Below, piece after piece: positions 35,471 to 43,802 of a stretch of 64,000 nucleotides of DNA. The stretch spans positions 1 through 64,000 of the forward strand of contig JAHBWA010000028.1 in NCBI GenBank assembly GCA_019637195.1, in the 5' to 3' direction. The position numbers and the translations under genes are program-made. Positions within the stretch are counted from its first letter, which is position 1; each line of letters opens with the position of its first letter. The notes below the pieces were generated by a model that was not told where the DNA came from, searched no databases, and saw only the letters and a list, made by a program, of their open reading frames with translations. The stretch comes from Labilithrix sp. (GTDB lineage Bacteria; Myxococcota_A; Polyangia; Polyangiales; Polyangiaceae).

Positions 35471-36136
35471 CTAGAGCGCCTTGCCGAGCGCGCGGTCGAC
35501 GGCGCGCTCGTCGAAGCCGATGAGCATCTTCCCTCGGACGTCGAGGACGGGGATCGAGCCGCCGCGCATGCCGGCGCTGGCGAGCTTTGCCTGCATCTCG
35601 CGGGCGGCGCCGCCGTCTTGCTCGATGTCCTTCTCGACGAACTGGACGCCGCGGCGCTTCAGGTAGGCCGCGGCCTGGTGGCAGGGCCCGCACCACGACG
35701 CGCCGTAGATGATGACCGCCGGCCGCGCCGCCTCGGGCGGCGCGCTCTCGGCGCCGCGCGGCGCGAGGACACCCGCGTCCTTGCTTCGGCGATCGACGGC
35801 GACCTTCTCGAACTCGGTGCGGCTCATCGTGCGGACCGCGTACGTGTTGCCGGGCCCCGTCGGGTTGCGGAGATCGGCGACGAAGACGTCGTCGAGCTTC
35901 GGGGGATCCTTCACCGGATCGGCGACGCGGACCACGTCGCGCGCGCCTACGGGTACGTCCGCGACCTTCTGCTCGACGTGGAACTCCCCCTTGTCGTCGA
36001 TCCACGTGAAGAGCAGCTCGGTGCTCGCGTCCGTGACGATCGGCAGCGCCACAACGTCGGTCGTCGGCGCCGGGCGCTTGCAGGCCACGACGACGAGGAC
36101 GAAGAGCGAGAGGAGGGCGAGCCGAAGGGACGTCAC
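35471..36136 (-). CDS. Lipoprotein with DUF4124-like and glutaredoxin domains
   Basis: This 221-aa protein starts at GTG 36136 with a lipoprotein signal (VVVAC, Cys19). Residues 40-65 (LLFTWIDDKGEFHVEQKVADVP) resemble DUF4124. The C-terminal 80 residues form a thioredoxin-fold domain: VIIYGASWCGPCHQA with the redox pair C149/C152, FVEKDIEQDG, and cis-proline in GSIPVLDV. The arrangement GVQFVEKDIE is glutaredoxin-like. It should act in thiol-disulfide exchange on the periplasmic side of a membrane. The upstream neighbour on the same strand is 91 bp away. Confidence 0.85.
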   Translation of the reverse strand: MTSLRLALLSLFVLVVVACKRPAPTTDVVALPIVTDASTELLFTWIDDKGEFHVEQKVADVPVGARDVVRVADPVKDPPKLDDVFVADLRNPTGPGNTYAVRTMSRTEFEKVAVDRRSKDAGVLAPRGAESAPPEAARPAVIIYGASWCGPCHQAAAYLKRRGVQFVEKDIEQDGGAAREMQAKLASAGMRGGSIPVLDVRGKMLIGFDERAVDRALGKAL

Positions 36137-36227
36137 GGCTCGGGAGGATGCGACGAGTGACGCCCGGAGACAAGCTCAGCCACGCGGGCCGCACGCCGCG
36201 CGCCCCGCGCACGGTCGGGCGCCGGCC

Positions 36228-37244
36228 TCAGAACACGAAGCCGCACGCGAGCACCCCTTCGACGCGCATGGCGGACGGGCGGTGGAGCCCCCGCAAGCCC
36301 TCCGCGGCGGACAGCACGACGAACGACGGCTGCAGGAGAGACGGCCCGCCGCGAACGTCGAAGCCGAGCTGAATCGGATGCGCGGGCCACCACGCAGCGC
36401 CGAGACCGAAGAACGGGACCGCTTCGGCGCGCACGGCGTCCGTCGTCGTCCCGCCCTCCCCGCGGGCCCGGATGGCGTCGAGGTCGATCCCCGCGCACAC
36501 GCGCGACGTGAAGGTCTCCGACCGCCCTGGAGGAAACGCTCGGCAGAGATCGGCGCCCCCACCGAGCGCGTCGAACGTGGCTCCGAGCGAGCCCAGGAGC
36601 TCCTGTCGAGGCACCGCGGCGCGCAGGGAGAGCCGAGCACTCCACGGGCCGAGCTCGTAGCTCCCGGCGACGGTCGGCCCCCACGCGAGCGACGGCAGGA
36701 GGCCCGCCGCCGTCCACGTCCCCGCGCTCACGATGAAGCGGGCGCTCGGCTCCTCGCTCGGCCCCGACGGCTGCGGCCGCGGCGGCAGGCCGATCGGCGC
36801 CGACGACGTGTCCTCCCCGGGCTCGGGTGTCCACGCGGGGGACGGCACGAGCTCGGCGAGCTCGTCGCTGCGCGCCGGCGCCGTCGTCCGGATCGCCGCG
36901 AGCGCCACGAGGAGCGCCGACGCCCGCGCGAGCTCCGCGCAGGTGTCGGCCTCTAGCGTCCGCTCGCCGGCTCCGCGGCTCGTCCAGGTTCGAATCCAGA
37001 CCCGCCACGGGTCGCCTGGCGCGCTGGGAGGCTCGATCTCCGCCCGAGCGACGACCGGATCCACCGCCGCAGCGCGCGCCATCTCGCGCTCCACGCGCGC
37101 GGCGACGCTCTTCGCGTCCGGACAGCCCGGCACGCTCGGCCAATCGACGCGCACCCTCGCCGGCGCGGCGCGCGCGCTCATCGTGAACGACGTGACGGCG
37201 AGGGCGACGCCGATCGACGCGACGCCCCGGACGAGTCCGACCAT
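36228..37244 (-). CDS. Exported hypothetical protein, possible beta-barrel
   Basis: The 338-aa product is unrecognised. It has a signal peptide (MVGLVRGVASIGVALAVTS, cleavage near SARA-A). Residues 30-125 form a soluble part: RVDWPSVPGCPDAKSV, then AREMARAAA-like helices and TLEADTCAELARASALLVALA, with a cysteine in each. A Pro-rich linker near 135-160 leads to a C-terminal half rich in alternating aromatic/Gly strands (FIVSAGTWTAAGLLP, then LGFDVRGGPSLL) that ends in GFVF. A final aromatic residue is typical of outer-membrane barrels. Such two-part proteins are frequent in myxobacteria; function unknown. Confidence 0.7.
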   Translation of the reverse strand: MVGLVRGVASIGVALAVTSFTMSARAAPARVRVDWPSVPGCPDAKSVAARVEREMARAAAVDPVVARAEIEPPSAPGDPWRVWIRTWTSRGAGERTLEADTCAELARASALLVALAAIRTTAPARSDELAELVPSPAWTPEPGEDTSSAPIGLPPRPQPSGPSEEPSARFIVSAGTWTAAGLLPSLAWGPTVAGSYELGPWSARLSLRAAVPRQELLGSLGATFDALGGGADLCRAFPPGRSETFTSRVCAGIDLDAIRARGEGGTTTDAVRAEAVPFFGLGAAWWPAHPIQLGFDVRGGPSLLQPSFVVLSAAEGLRGLHRPSAMRVEGVLACGFVF

Positions 37245-37342
37245 GGCGCATCAATCTAGATGAATCTGCGGGAGAGCGTCGCCGCTGCGCGCGTCGCGTC
37301 GGTGTCGAGACGCCGGGCACCTCGTCTCGTCGTCCTCGACGC

Positions 37343-37360
37343 GCGGGAGGGCGCTCCCGC
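37343..37360 (-). terminator. 7-bp hairpin directly after the VWA-gene stop
   Basis: GCGGGAG-GGCG-CTCCCGC abuts the TAG stop (37361-37363) of the VWA lipoprotein gene. This position fits a terminator or 3'-end protection hairpin at the end of the ECF operon; no T-run follows. Confidence 0.45.
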
Positions 37361-38629
37361 CTACTTCAGGTTCACGCAGGCCTTCTTGACCGACTCCAGC
37401 GTGCCGTCGAGGACGTCGCTGAAGTCCTCGCAGATTTCGCGATGGCTGCCGCGCTCGCCGAACGCGTCGGCGAAGCGCACGAGCGACGCGCCGTAGCCCG
37501 TGAAGGCGAACCAGCAGGCGTCCATCGGGGGAGGCTGGCCTGCGCACTCCTCGCAGGCGCGCGCGACCGGGTCGGGGATGCAGCCCGGCTCCGGAGGGAG
37601 CGGCGGCCTCGGACACGTCTTCTGGCAGCAGCACGGATCACCGCCCGGCACCTGACTGCAGAACTCCCGCCATTGCATCGGCAGGTTGTTGTCCCAGTTC
37701 GCGTTCATGATCGGCATCGTCATGCTCGAGTACCAAGGCGCGATCTGCGTGCCGTCGTGGCTGATCGTGGTCACGACGACGCCCTCCTCACGCCCGCACT
37801 TGAGCGCGAGCAGGCGCTCCCGCCACTCCAGGGCCCGCGCGGTGTCGAGCTCCGTCGCCGAGGTGCCTGCGTCGGTCACGACGACGACGACGAGCAGCGC
37901 GTCGTCGCGCAAGAACCCTTCGTTGCAGCCCCCCTCGCGCGACTCCACCTCGAGCGCGGCGAGCATCGCGCCGATCGGGCGCTCGTCTCCGTCACCGGCG
38001 GTCCCCACGGCGGCGCTGCAGAGGAAGCGCTCCTCCACGTCGTCGTCCTGGGACGTGAGGTAGCGGCGCCCGTTCGGGAAGTTGCAGTCGCGGTTCGAGG
38101 TGTTCCTGCCGACCGGATAGACGACGCCCGCGCCGAGCGTGATGTCGCAGGCGCCGCGCGCGGAGATCGACGCGCAGGAGAAGCCCTGGCAGATATTGTC
38201 CGTCCCCACCGAGCCGTCGTACTCGGGGCTGGGGCAGGAGCTGGCGCACCGCCGCTCGTAGCCCGAGGCGTCGCTGTCGACGACCATCAGGTGGAAGTCG
38301 ACGTCCTTGAGCTGCGTCTTGACTTGGTTCAAAAACGCCGGGAACGCCTCCTTCAACCTCTTCTGCGCGCTCCCCATCGAGATCGAGTTGTCGACCACGA
38401 AGAGGATGTCCACCATGTTGCAACTGAGCCCCTCGCAGGCGCGGTTGCCCGCGTCGGCGCCGGCTTCCGGGGGAGGTGGGATGAAGCCCGGCTCGGGCGG
38501 CGGCTGAGGCGCCACGGCGGCGTCGAGGTCACTCGCGACGACCACGTCGCTCTGCGCGCAGCTCGCGAGGCTGATGAACGTGGAGAGCCCGGCGATTGCC
38601 AGAAGGACTATCGGTTGGATTCGTAGCAT
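37361..38629 (-). CDS. Cys-rich von Willebrand factor A lipoprotein
   Basis: The 422-aa product has a lipoprotein signal ending LASC (Cys24), a Pro-rich spacer, then a VWA-like domain. DILFVVDNSISM carries the metal-site motif DxSxS (80-84), and the later LLVVVVVTDAGTS fits strand 4 with its Asp. Many cysteines (including CSQVPGGDPCCCQKTC) suggest disulfides. It probably binds a protein or surface ligand in the envelope. ATG 38629 lies 22 bp inside the upstream gene, so these two overlap. It is the third gene of the ECF sigma operon, implying that the sigma factor controls an envelope response. Confidence 0.85.
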   Translation of the reverse strand: MLRIQPIVLLAIAGLSTFISLASCAQSDVVVASDLDAAVAPQPPPEPGFIPPPPEAGADAGNRACEGLSCNMVDILFVVDNSISMGSAQKRLKEAFPAFLNQVKTQLKDVDFHLMVVDSDASGYERRCASSCPSPEYDGSVGTDNICQGFSCASISARGACDITLGAGVVYPVGRNTSNRDCNFPNGRRYLTSQDDDVEERFLCSAAVGTAGDGDERPIGAMLAALEVESREGGCNEGFLRDDALLVVVVVTDAGTSATELDTARALEWRERLLALKCGREEGVVVTTISHDGTQIAPWYSSMTMPIMNANWDNNLPMQWREFCSQVPGGDPCCCQKTCPRPPLPPEPGCIPDPVARACEECAGQPPPMDACWFAFTGYGASLVRFADAFGERGSHREICEDFSDVLDGTLESVKKACVNLK

Positions 38630-39339
38630 GACGATCGCACCTGCGGGGCGAGTGGCGAGTTGGGGTGGGAAGAAAGAAACCGCGAAGCGAGAGCGCACGC
38701 CTCCTCGTGGCGACCGAGCGCCGCGAGCGCCACGACGCGCTGGGCGTCGAACTCGGGACCGAGGACGCCGCGAGGGAACTCGCGCGCGTGCTGGTCGGCG
38801 AGCGCGAGCGCGCGCGCCGGACGGCCCGCGTGGATCGCCGCGCTCGTCTCGGCGAGGAGCGCGACCTCGACGTCGAGCGCGCCAGCGCCCCGCGCCGCCT
38901 TGGGCGCCGAAGGCGCGGCGGGCCGCTTTGGCGGCTCGTTCATCGTCGGGAGCGCGACGGGCTCGCCCGACGGCGGCGGATCGTCGGGCGCTGGCGGCGG
39001 CGCGCTCGGAGCGACGTCGGGCGCGGCGGCGTTCGACCCGATCGTCGAGACGACCGCGGCTTCGCCGGACGTGTCCACGAACGTGCCGGTCGCCGCGGAG
39101 AGCCCGGCGACCGAGATCGCGACGGCCGCCAGGTTGACGAAGCGCGGGAGCCGGAACCGCGGGCCGGGAGCGGCGGCGGGCGAGCTCTCGAGCGAGGTCG
39201 CCATCGCGGCAGGCAGCTGACGCTTCCACGAGACGTTCGGGGACAGCCCCGCCTTCACGCGCATCGCGTCGTCCGGCTTCGGCGCGCCGAGCGCGTCGGC
39301 CGATCGAAGGAACTGCTCGAACTCGTCGTCGGAGCTCAT
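38608..39339 (-). CDS. Membrane protein of ECF operon, putative anti-sigma factor
   Basis: The 243-aa protein has a short cytoplasmic N-terminus (SSDDEFEQFLRSADAL), one transmembrane helix at about residues 65-90 (VNLAAVAISVAGLSAATGTF), a Pro/Ala-rich periplasmic linker, and a C-terminal TPR-like helical region (AIHAGRPARALALADQHAREFPRG, then AALGRHEEACALASRFL). Position directly after the sigma gene, with ATGA overlap, and the topology suggest an anti-sigma factor, although the usual zinc HxxxCxxC motif is missing. It was not recognised as a named family. The 3' end overlaps the VWA gene. Confidence 0.75.
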   Translation of the reverse strand: MSSDDEFEQFLRSADALGAPKPDDAMRVKAGLSPNVSWKRQLPAAMATSLESSPAAAPGPRFRLPRFVNLAAVAISVAGLSAATGTFVDTSGEAAVVSTIGSNAAAPDVAPSAPPPAPDDPPPSGEPVALPTMNEPPKRPAAPSAPKAARGAGALDVEVALLAETSAAIHAGRPARALALADQHAREFPRGVLGPEFDAQRVVALAALGRHEEACALASRFLSSHPNSPLAPQVRSSCYESNR

Positions 39340-39875
39340 CGTAACCTCCAGGCGTCCCGTGCCTTGGCGCGCTCCCACGCCGCGCGAACCTGCTCTCGTG
39401 CGTGCCGGAGACGCGAGGCGACCGTGTTGCTGCTGACGCCGAGCAGGTGACCGATCTCGGTCGCGTTGAACCCTTCGAGCTCGGCCATGACGAACACCTC
39501 GCGCTTCTCGTCGTCGAGCCCATCGAGGATCGACTGGAGGAGCGTCATGGCCTCGCTCTGCGTGGCGGCCGCCTCGGGGTGGACCCCCTCGGCGGCGATG
39601 GCGTCGACCTCGGCATCACCGTCCCCGGCCGGGCGGCTGCTCCGGCGGCGCCGAAAGTTGGAGACGACCCGATAGGTTACCGCGAAGATCCAGCTCCGCA
39701 GCGACGACCGGCCTTCGAAGTCGTCGAGGCGCTTGTAGAGCGTGAGGAACACCTCCTGAACGACGTCGTCCAGGCTGTGCTGAGGCACCCCGAGACGCGC
39801 CGCCCACCTCCAGACGAGCGGGAAGTACCGCTCGTAGAGCCCGAGAAAGTCAGTACTTTCCTCGCTCGTGTCCAT
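39336..39875 (-). CDS. ECF-type RNA polymerase sigma factor
   Basis: The 179-aa product has sigma region 2 (LYERYFPLVWRWAARLGV, then DDVVQEVFLTLYKRLDDF and SLRSWIFAVTYRVVSNFRRRR) and region 4 (LQSILDGLDDEKREVFVMAELEGFNATEIG, then HLLGVSSNTVASRLRHAREQVR). No regions 1 or 3 exist, which is the ECF layout. I choose ATG 39875; GTG 39929 would add 18 residues unlike the family. It is the first gene of a three-gene overlapping operon with a putative anti-sigma factor and a VWA lipoprotein, and has a 32-bp tandem-repeat array in its upstream region. Confidence 0.92.
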   Translation of the reverse strand: MDTSEESTDFLGLYERYFPLVWRWAARLGVPQHSLDDVVQEVFLTLYKRLDDFEGRSSLRSWIFAVTYRVVSNFRRRRSSRPAGDGDAEVDAIAAEGVHPEAAATQSEAMTLLQSILDGLDDEKREVFVMAELEGFNATEIGHLLGVSSNTVASRLRHAREQVRAAWERAKARDAWRLR

Positions 39876-39975
39876 TTCGGCACGCCCGCTCCCCGACTCC
39901 GAGACCAAGGCGCGCGCAACAGCCTGCACGTCACCATAGGTGTCGCCCCGGAAGGCAGGTCGTCAAAGAAAATTG

Positions 39976-40109
39976 GCGGTCACGCCTGGACGGGGCCGGC
40001 CGCGTGGGCGGTCACGCCTGGACGGGTCGCGTGGGCGGTCACGCCTGGACGGGGCCGGCCGCGTGGGCGGTCACGCCTGGACGGGGCCGGCCGCGTGGGC
40101 AGTCACGCC
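39976..40109. repeat. 32-bp tandem repeat upstream of the ECF operon
   Basis: Full 32-bp units at 39976-40007, 40035-40066 and 40067-40098 are identical; a 27-bp version lacking five bases sits at 40008-40034, and a fifth begins at 40099. Each contains GGTCACGCCTGGACGGG and a GGCCGGCC palindrome, except the short unit, which lacks the palindrome. They lie 100-235 bp before the sigma-gene start and just after the ABC-F gene. The remainder of 39876-40204 shows no gene. Confidence 0.9.
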
Positions 40110-40204
40110 ACCGACGTCGGTCCGAGCGAGCGGCGCCGAGGCGAGCGCGCGGACCGGCCACGCTCGCGCGCCGGGCTCGGCGCGACCCACGGCGACGAGC
40201 CACG

Positions 40205-42169
40205 TCACCCGCCGGCAGACAGCTTCGCCCACTCGGCCATCATCACGTCGACCTTCCGCGCGACGGCCTGCTCCTCGGTGGCGAGCTCCGCGAGCTTGGC
40301 CCAATTGCGTACCGGATGTAACTCCTTCAGCTTCGCGCGCATCGCCTCGAGCTGCTCTTCGCCCGCCGCGATGAGCTCCTCGAGCTCCTTGACGCGACGC
40401 TGCTGCTTCTCGCGGTCGCGCGATCTCGACTTCTGCGCTTCGTGCTGCTTGCGCCGCGCCGCATCGTCCATCGCGGCGGGCGGCGCGTTCGTCTTCGCCT
40501 TCCCCGGCTCCGCCTTCGCTTCCTTCCGCTCCTTCCGATCGTCACGCGGCTTCGCCTTCTCGTCGCGCGGCTTCGTCGAGCTCGCCCAGTCGGAGAAGCC
40601 ACCGGGGAAGATGTCGACCTTCGCGTCGCGCACGCTCACCACGCGCGTCGTGACCGTGTCGAGGAAGCGGCGATCGTGCGAGACCAGGACGACCGTGCCC
40701 TCGAAGCCGACGAGCGCCTCCTCCAGGATCTCGGCGGCTGGGATGTCGAGGTGGTTCGTCGGCTCGTCGAGGAAGAGGAGGTTCCGCGGCTCGAGCAGGA
40801 GCTTCGCGAGCGCGAGGCGCGAGCGCTCGCCCCCCGAGAACCCGGCGACGACGCGGAGCGGATCGTCGCCCCAGAAGCGGAAGCGCGCGAGGTACTGGCG
40901 CGCCGCCTCGACGGTGAAGTCGCCGCGGACGCGCCGGACCTCCTCGACCGCGGTGCGCTTCGGATCGACCTCGCCGAGGTGCTGGTCGAAGTAGCCCTCT
41001 TGCAGGTTGGTGCCGCGGCGGACGCTGCCCTTGTCGAGCGAAGGATCGCCGCGACCGGCGAGCAGCTTGAGGAGCGTCGACTTCCCCGCCCCGTTCGGGC
41101 CGACGATGCCGATGCGCTCGCCGCGCCGGACGAGCAGCTCGACGCCGGCGAAGAGCGTGCGGCCCCCGCGCGAGGCCTCGAGGCCCTTCGCGTCGAGCAC
41201 GATGTCGCCGGAGCGGGCCGCGGGCGCGAAGCGGAAGCTCACGCGCTCGGCGAGCGCCCATACGTCCTCGGGGCGCTCCACGCGGTCGAGCTTGTCGAGC
41301 ATCTTGCGGCGGCTCTGCGCCTGCTTGGTCTTCTGGCCGGCGATGTTGCGGCGGATGAAGTCCTCGGTCTTGTCGACGAACGCCTGCTGACGCTCGGCGA
41401 GCGCGCGCTCGCGCTCGAGGTCCTCGGCGCGCGCGACGGCGTACTCGCTGTAGCGGAGCGGGTAGACGCGGAGGCCCTTCGACCCGAGCTCGAGCGTCGT
41501 CGGGCAGACCGCGTCGAGGAACGCGCGATCGTGCGAGACGACCAGGACAGCGCCGCGATAGCCGCGGAGCCAGCCCTCGAGCCACGCGATCGTGTCGAGA
41601 TCGAGGTGGTTGGTGGGCTCGTCGAGGAGGAGCAGATCGGGCTGCTGCGCGAGGATGACGCCGAGGTGCAGGCGCCCGCGCTCGCCGCCGGACAGCGACG
41701 CGACCGGCCGCGCGAGATCGACGGACTCGAAGCCGAGCTTCGCGGCGATCGCGGCGACCTTGTGCTCGAGCGCGTCGCCGCCGGCGACGTGGTAGCGCTC
41801 GGTCGCGTGGGCGAGCCGCTCGAGCGCCTGCGCGTCGCCGCTCGCGGCCTCGTGCTGCGCCCGGACGAGCGCCTCGCGCGCCTCGACGATGTCGCGGAAG
41901 CCGGACATGAACGCCGAGAGCACGTCGCCCTCGGCCGCGACCTCGTGCGACTGGCGGTAGTAGCCGACGGTCGTGTCCTTCTTGATCACGGCCGTCCCGC
42001 CGTCGGGCTCGATCTCCTTGCCGATGAGGCGCAGGAGCGTCGACTTGCCGGCGCCGTTGGGCGCGACCAGCGCGGCGCGCTCGCCGATCGCGAGGGTGAA
42101 GGTGACGGACTCGAAGAGCGTATCGCCGGCGTAGCCGAAGCGCAGATCGGCGACCTGAAGGACGGTCAT
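40205..42169 (-). CDS. ABC-F family ATPase (Uup/EttA-type)
   Basis: This 654-aa soluble protein has two ABC domains in one chain and no membrane part. Each half has a Walker A (APNGAGKST near 36-44 and GPNGAGKST in the second), signature (LSGGERGR and FSGGERSR) and Walker B with DEPTNHLD. The linker (YAVARAEDLERERALAERQ, then RRNIAGQKTKQAQSRRKML) is the P-site tRNA interaction motif region. A C-terminal Lys/Glu coiled coil follows (EAQKSRSRDREKQQRRVKE), as in Uup-like members. Relatives act on ribosomes. ATG 42169 is clear. It is the downstream neighbour of the XRE regulator gene on the same strand. Confidence 0.93.
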   Translation of the reverse strand: MTVLQVADLRFGYAGDTLFESVTFTLAIGERAALVAPNGAGKSTLLRLIGKEIEPDGGTAVIKKDTTVGYYRQSHEVAAEGDVLSAFMSGFRDIVEAREALVRAQHEAASGDAQALERLAHATERYHVAGGDALEHKVAAIAAKLGFESVDLARPVASLSGGERGRLHLGVILAQQPDLLLLDEPTNHLDLDTIAWLEGWLRGYRGAVLVVSHDRAFLDAVCPTTLELGSKGLRVYPLRYSEYAVARAEDLERERALAERQQAFVDKTEDFIRRNIAGQKTKQAQSRRKMLDKLDRVERPEDVWALAERVSFRFAPAARSGDIVLDAKGLEASRGGRTLFAGVELLVRRGERIGIVGPNGAGKSTLLKLLAGRGDPSLDKGSVRRGTNLQEGYFDQHLGEVDPKRTAVEEVRRVRGDFTVEAARQYLARFRFWGDDPLRVVAGFSGGERSRLALAKLLLEPRNLLFLDEPTNHLDIPAAEILEEALVGFEGTVVLVSHDRRFLDTVTTRVVSVRDAKVDIFPGGFSDWASSTKPRDEKAKPRDDRKERKEAKAEPGKAKTNAPPAAMDDAARRKQHEAQKSRSRDREKQQRRVKELEELIAAGEEQLEAMRAKLKELHPVRNWAKLAELATEEQAVARKVDVMMAEWAKLSAGG

Positions 42170-42269
42170 GGCGCGCGCACTCTACCCCAGGCCGCGCGCG
42201 CCGCGCGCCGGGCCGTCTCTTCGCGACGGCTCCGTCCGCCGTCCATGGGCGCGGCTCGAACGGCGGCGC

Positions 42270-42845
42270 TCAGGTCTTCTTCTTCGACACCGGGACGTAG
42301 GCCGACCGCGGCGGCGCGTCCTTCGCGTTCAGGTCGGGATCTTCCTTGATGCGGCGGAGATCGCGCGCGAGATCCTTCGCGTAGTTGATCCAGTAGTCAC
42401 GGCCGGGATCGACGCCGTCGTCCGGGACCGCCGCGCGCAGCGCCTCGATGATCTCGGGCGCCACGTAGGCGGCGAGCAGCGCGATCGCCTCGGCGCGGCT
42501 CGGGTAGAGGTCCGAAGGCGCCGGCGCGCGCGTGGCCGAGCCCGAGCCGCCGGCGCCGACGACGAAGACGTCGGAGAGCCGCTCGCGCGGGCCGTCGCCC
42601 TTCGTCAGCCAGTCGACCGAGACGCCGAGCGCGTGGGCGAGCTTACGCGCCGTGTCGAGCGGCAGGCGCGCGCCGCGATCGCCCGAGCGAAGCGAGTTGA
42701 TGTACTGCGACGTGAAGCCGGCGCGGCGCGCGAGCTCGCCGCCGCTCAGCCGGCGGACCTCCATCGCCTCGCCGAGCCGCGTCTGCCAGTCGTCGCCCGC
42801 AGGCGACGTCGCTTCGGGCGCCGGGTCGCGCTCGCGGGAGCTCAC
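42270..42845 (-). CDS. XRE-family transcriptional regulator
   Basis: The 191-aa protein has an N-terminal helix-turn-helix (about 20-82): RLGEAMEVRRLSGGELARRAG, then FTSQYINSLRSGDRG, and LDTARKLAHALGVSVDWLTKG. The C-terminal half is of unknown fold (AIALLAAYVAPEIIEALRA, then DPGRDYWINYAKDLARDLRRI), possibly for oligomer or ligand binding. The start is GTG 42845. It is divergent from the PP2C gene; the 86-bp spacer contains an AT-rich inverted repeat that could be its operator. Confidence 0.88.
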   Translation of the reverse strand: MSSRERDPAPEATSPAGDDWQTRLGEAMEVRRLSGGELARRAGFTSQYINSLRSGDRGARLPLDTARKLAHALGVSVDWLTKGDGPRERLSDVFVVGAGGSGSATRAPAPSDLYPSRAEAIALLAAYVAPEIIEALRAAVPDDGVDPGRDYWINYAKDLARDLRRIKEDPDLNAKDAPPRSAYVPVSKKKT

Positions 42846-42897
42846 CCGAGCAGCCTACGCGGCGACGGCAGCGACGTCACCCGTCTGGAGACTTCGG

Positions 42898-42926
42898 TTG
42901 ACAACTTTAGTTTCTGTTTCAAGTTG
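42898..42926. promoter_or_regulatory. AT-rich inverted repeat, candidate XRE operator
   Basis: CAACTT (42902-42907) and AAGTTG (42921-42926) form an inverted repeat around TAGTTTCTGTTTC. TTGACA occurs twice (42898-42903 and 42924-42929), with GTTTC also doubled inside. This is the only strongly AT-rich stretch nearby and lies five bases before the PP2C start. I cannot identify a matching -10, so the exact promoter is unclear. Confidence 0.45.
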
Positions 42927-42931
42927 ACAGC

Positions 42932-43780
42932 ATGAGTCGCTACCTCGAGCCCGATCCGTTCCCCGGCCCCCACCCCTCCCCCCGTCCGCGGGTGCGCGTC
43001 GCCGCCCGGACCGACCGCGGCTGCGAGCGCGAGAACAACGAGGACTGCGCGGCCTTCGCGGACCTGGGAACCAGCGTCGCCTTCGAGCCCCCTGCCGCCG
43101 CCGTCCTCGCGCCCGAGCCGGGCGCGTTCGTCGGCCTGGTCTGCGACGGCATGGGCGGCGAGGCCGGCGGAGAGATCGCGAGCCGACTCGCGGTCGAGAC
43201 GATCTTGCCGTTCCTCCGCGCCGCGCGGCTCGGCGGCGCCGGCGAGGGCCGCCTGGCGCGCGGGCTCGTCGCCAGCATCGAGGCCGCCTCCGAGCGGATC
43301 AAGCAGGAGGGCCGGGCGCTGCCGCGGCTCGCGCGGATGGGCACCACGACGACGCTGGCCGCGATCGCCGACGGGGCGCTCGTCTGCGCGCAGGTCGGCG
43401 ACAGCCGCGCGTACGTGCTCCACCGAGCCGCGCTCCGCCAGATCACACGCGATCAGACGATGGCGGAGCTCTTGCGCTCGTCCGGCGCGATCCCCGCCGG
43501 CGCGGCCGCCCACGAGATCGTCGGCGCGAACGTGATCCTGCAGGCCGTCGGCTGCTCGACTCGCCTCGACGTCGCCCTCACGCACACGCCGCTCGAGCAC
43601 GACGACGTCGTGCTCCTCTGCTCCGACGGCCTCTCCGGCGTCGTGCCGGACGCCGCGATCGCCGCGACGCTCCGCGAGCACGCCGATCCCGAGGCCGCCG
43701 TGGGCGCGCTCGTGGCGCGCGCGCTCGAGGCCGGCGCGCCCGACAACGTCACGTGCGTCGTCTTCCGCTTCGAGCGTTGA
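42932..43780 (+). CDS. PP2C-family serine/threonine protein phosphatase
   Basis: The 282-aa product is a metal-dependent PP2C phosphatase that can reverse Hanks-type kinase signalling. Motifs are in order: RTDRGCERENNEDC (with the first metal Asp/Glu pair), VCDGMGGEAGGEIAS, GTTTTLAAI, CAQVGDSRAYVL, LLCSDGLSGVV and APDNVTCVVF. It is entirely cytoplasmic; no membrane helix is seen. ATG 42932 is well placed. No kinase gene is adjacent, though a Ser/Thr kinase is encoded 23 kb to the left. Confidence 0.93.
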   Translation: MSRYLEPDPFPGPHPSPRPRVRVAARTDRGCERENNEDCAAFADLGTSVAFEPPAAAVLAPEPGAFVGLVCDGMGGEAGGEIASRLAVETILPFLRAARLGGAGEGRLARGLVASIEAASERIKQEGRALPRLARMGTTTTLAAIADGALVCAQVGDSRAYVLHRAALRQITRDQTMAELLRSSGAIPAGAAAHEIVGANVILQAVGCSTRLDVALTHTPLEHDDVVLLCSDGLSGVVPDAAIAATLREHADPEAAVGALVARALEAGAPDNVTCVVFRFER

Positions 43781-43802
43781 TCAGAAGGCGTAGCACGCGG
43801 CG

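Noticed and set aside
36985..37010. GGTTCGAATCC, resembling a tRNA T-loop
   Set aside because: The flanks cannot form a T-arm stem or a cloverleaf, and the segment is inside a well-supported exported-protein gene.
39976..40109. CRISPR-like appearance of the 32-bp repeats
   Set aside because: The units are directly adjacent, with no unique spacers, and no cas gene is present; it is a simple tandem array.
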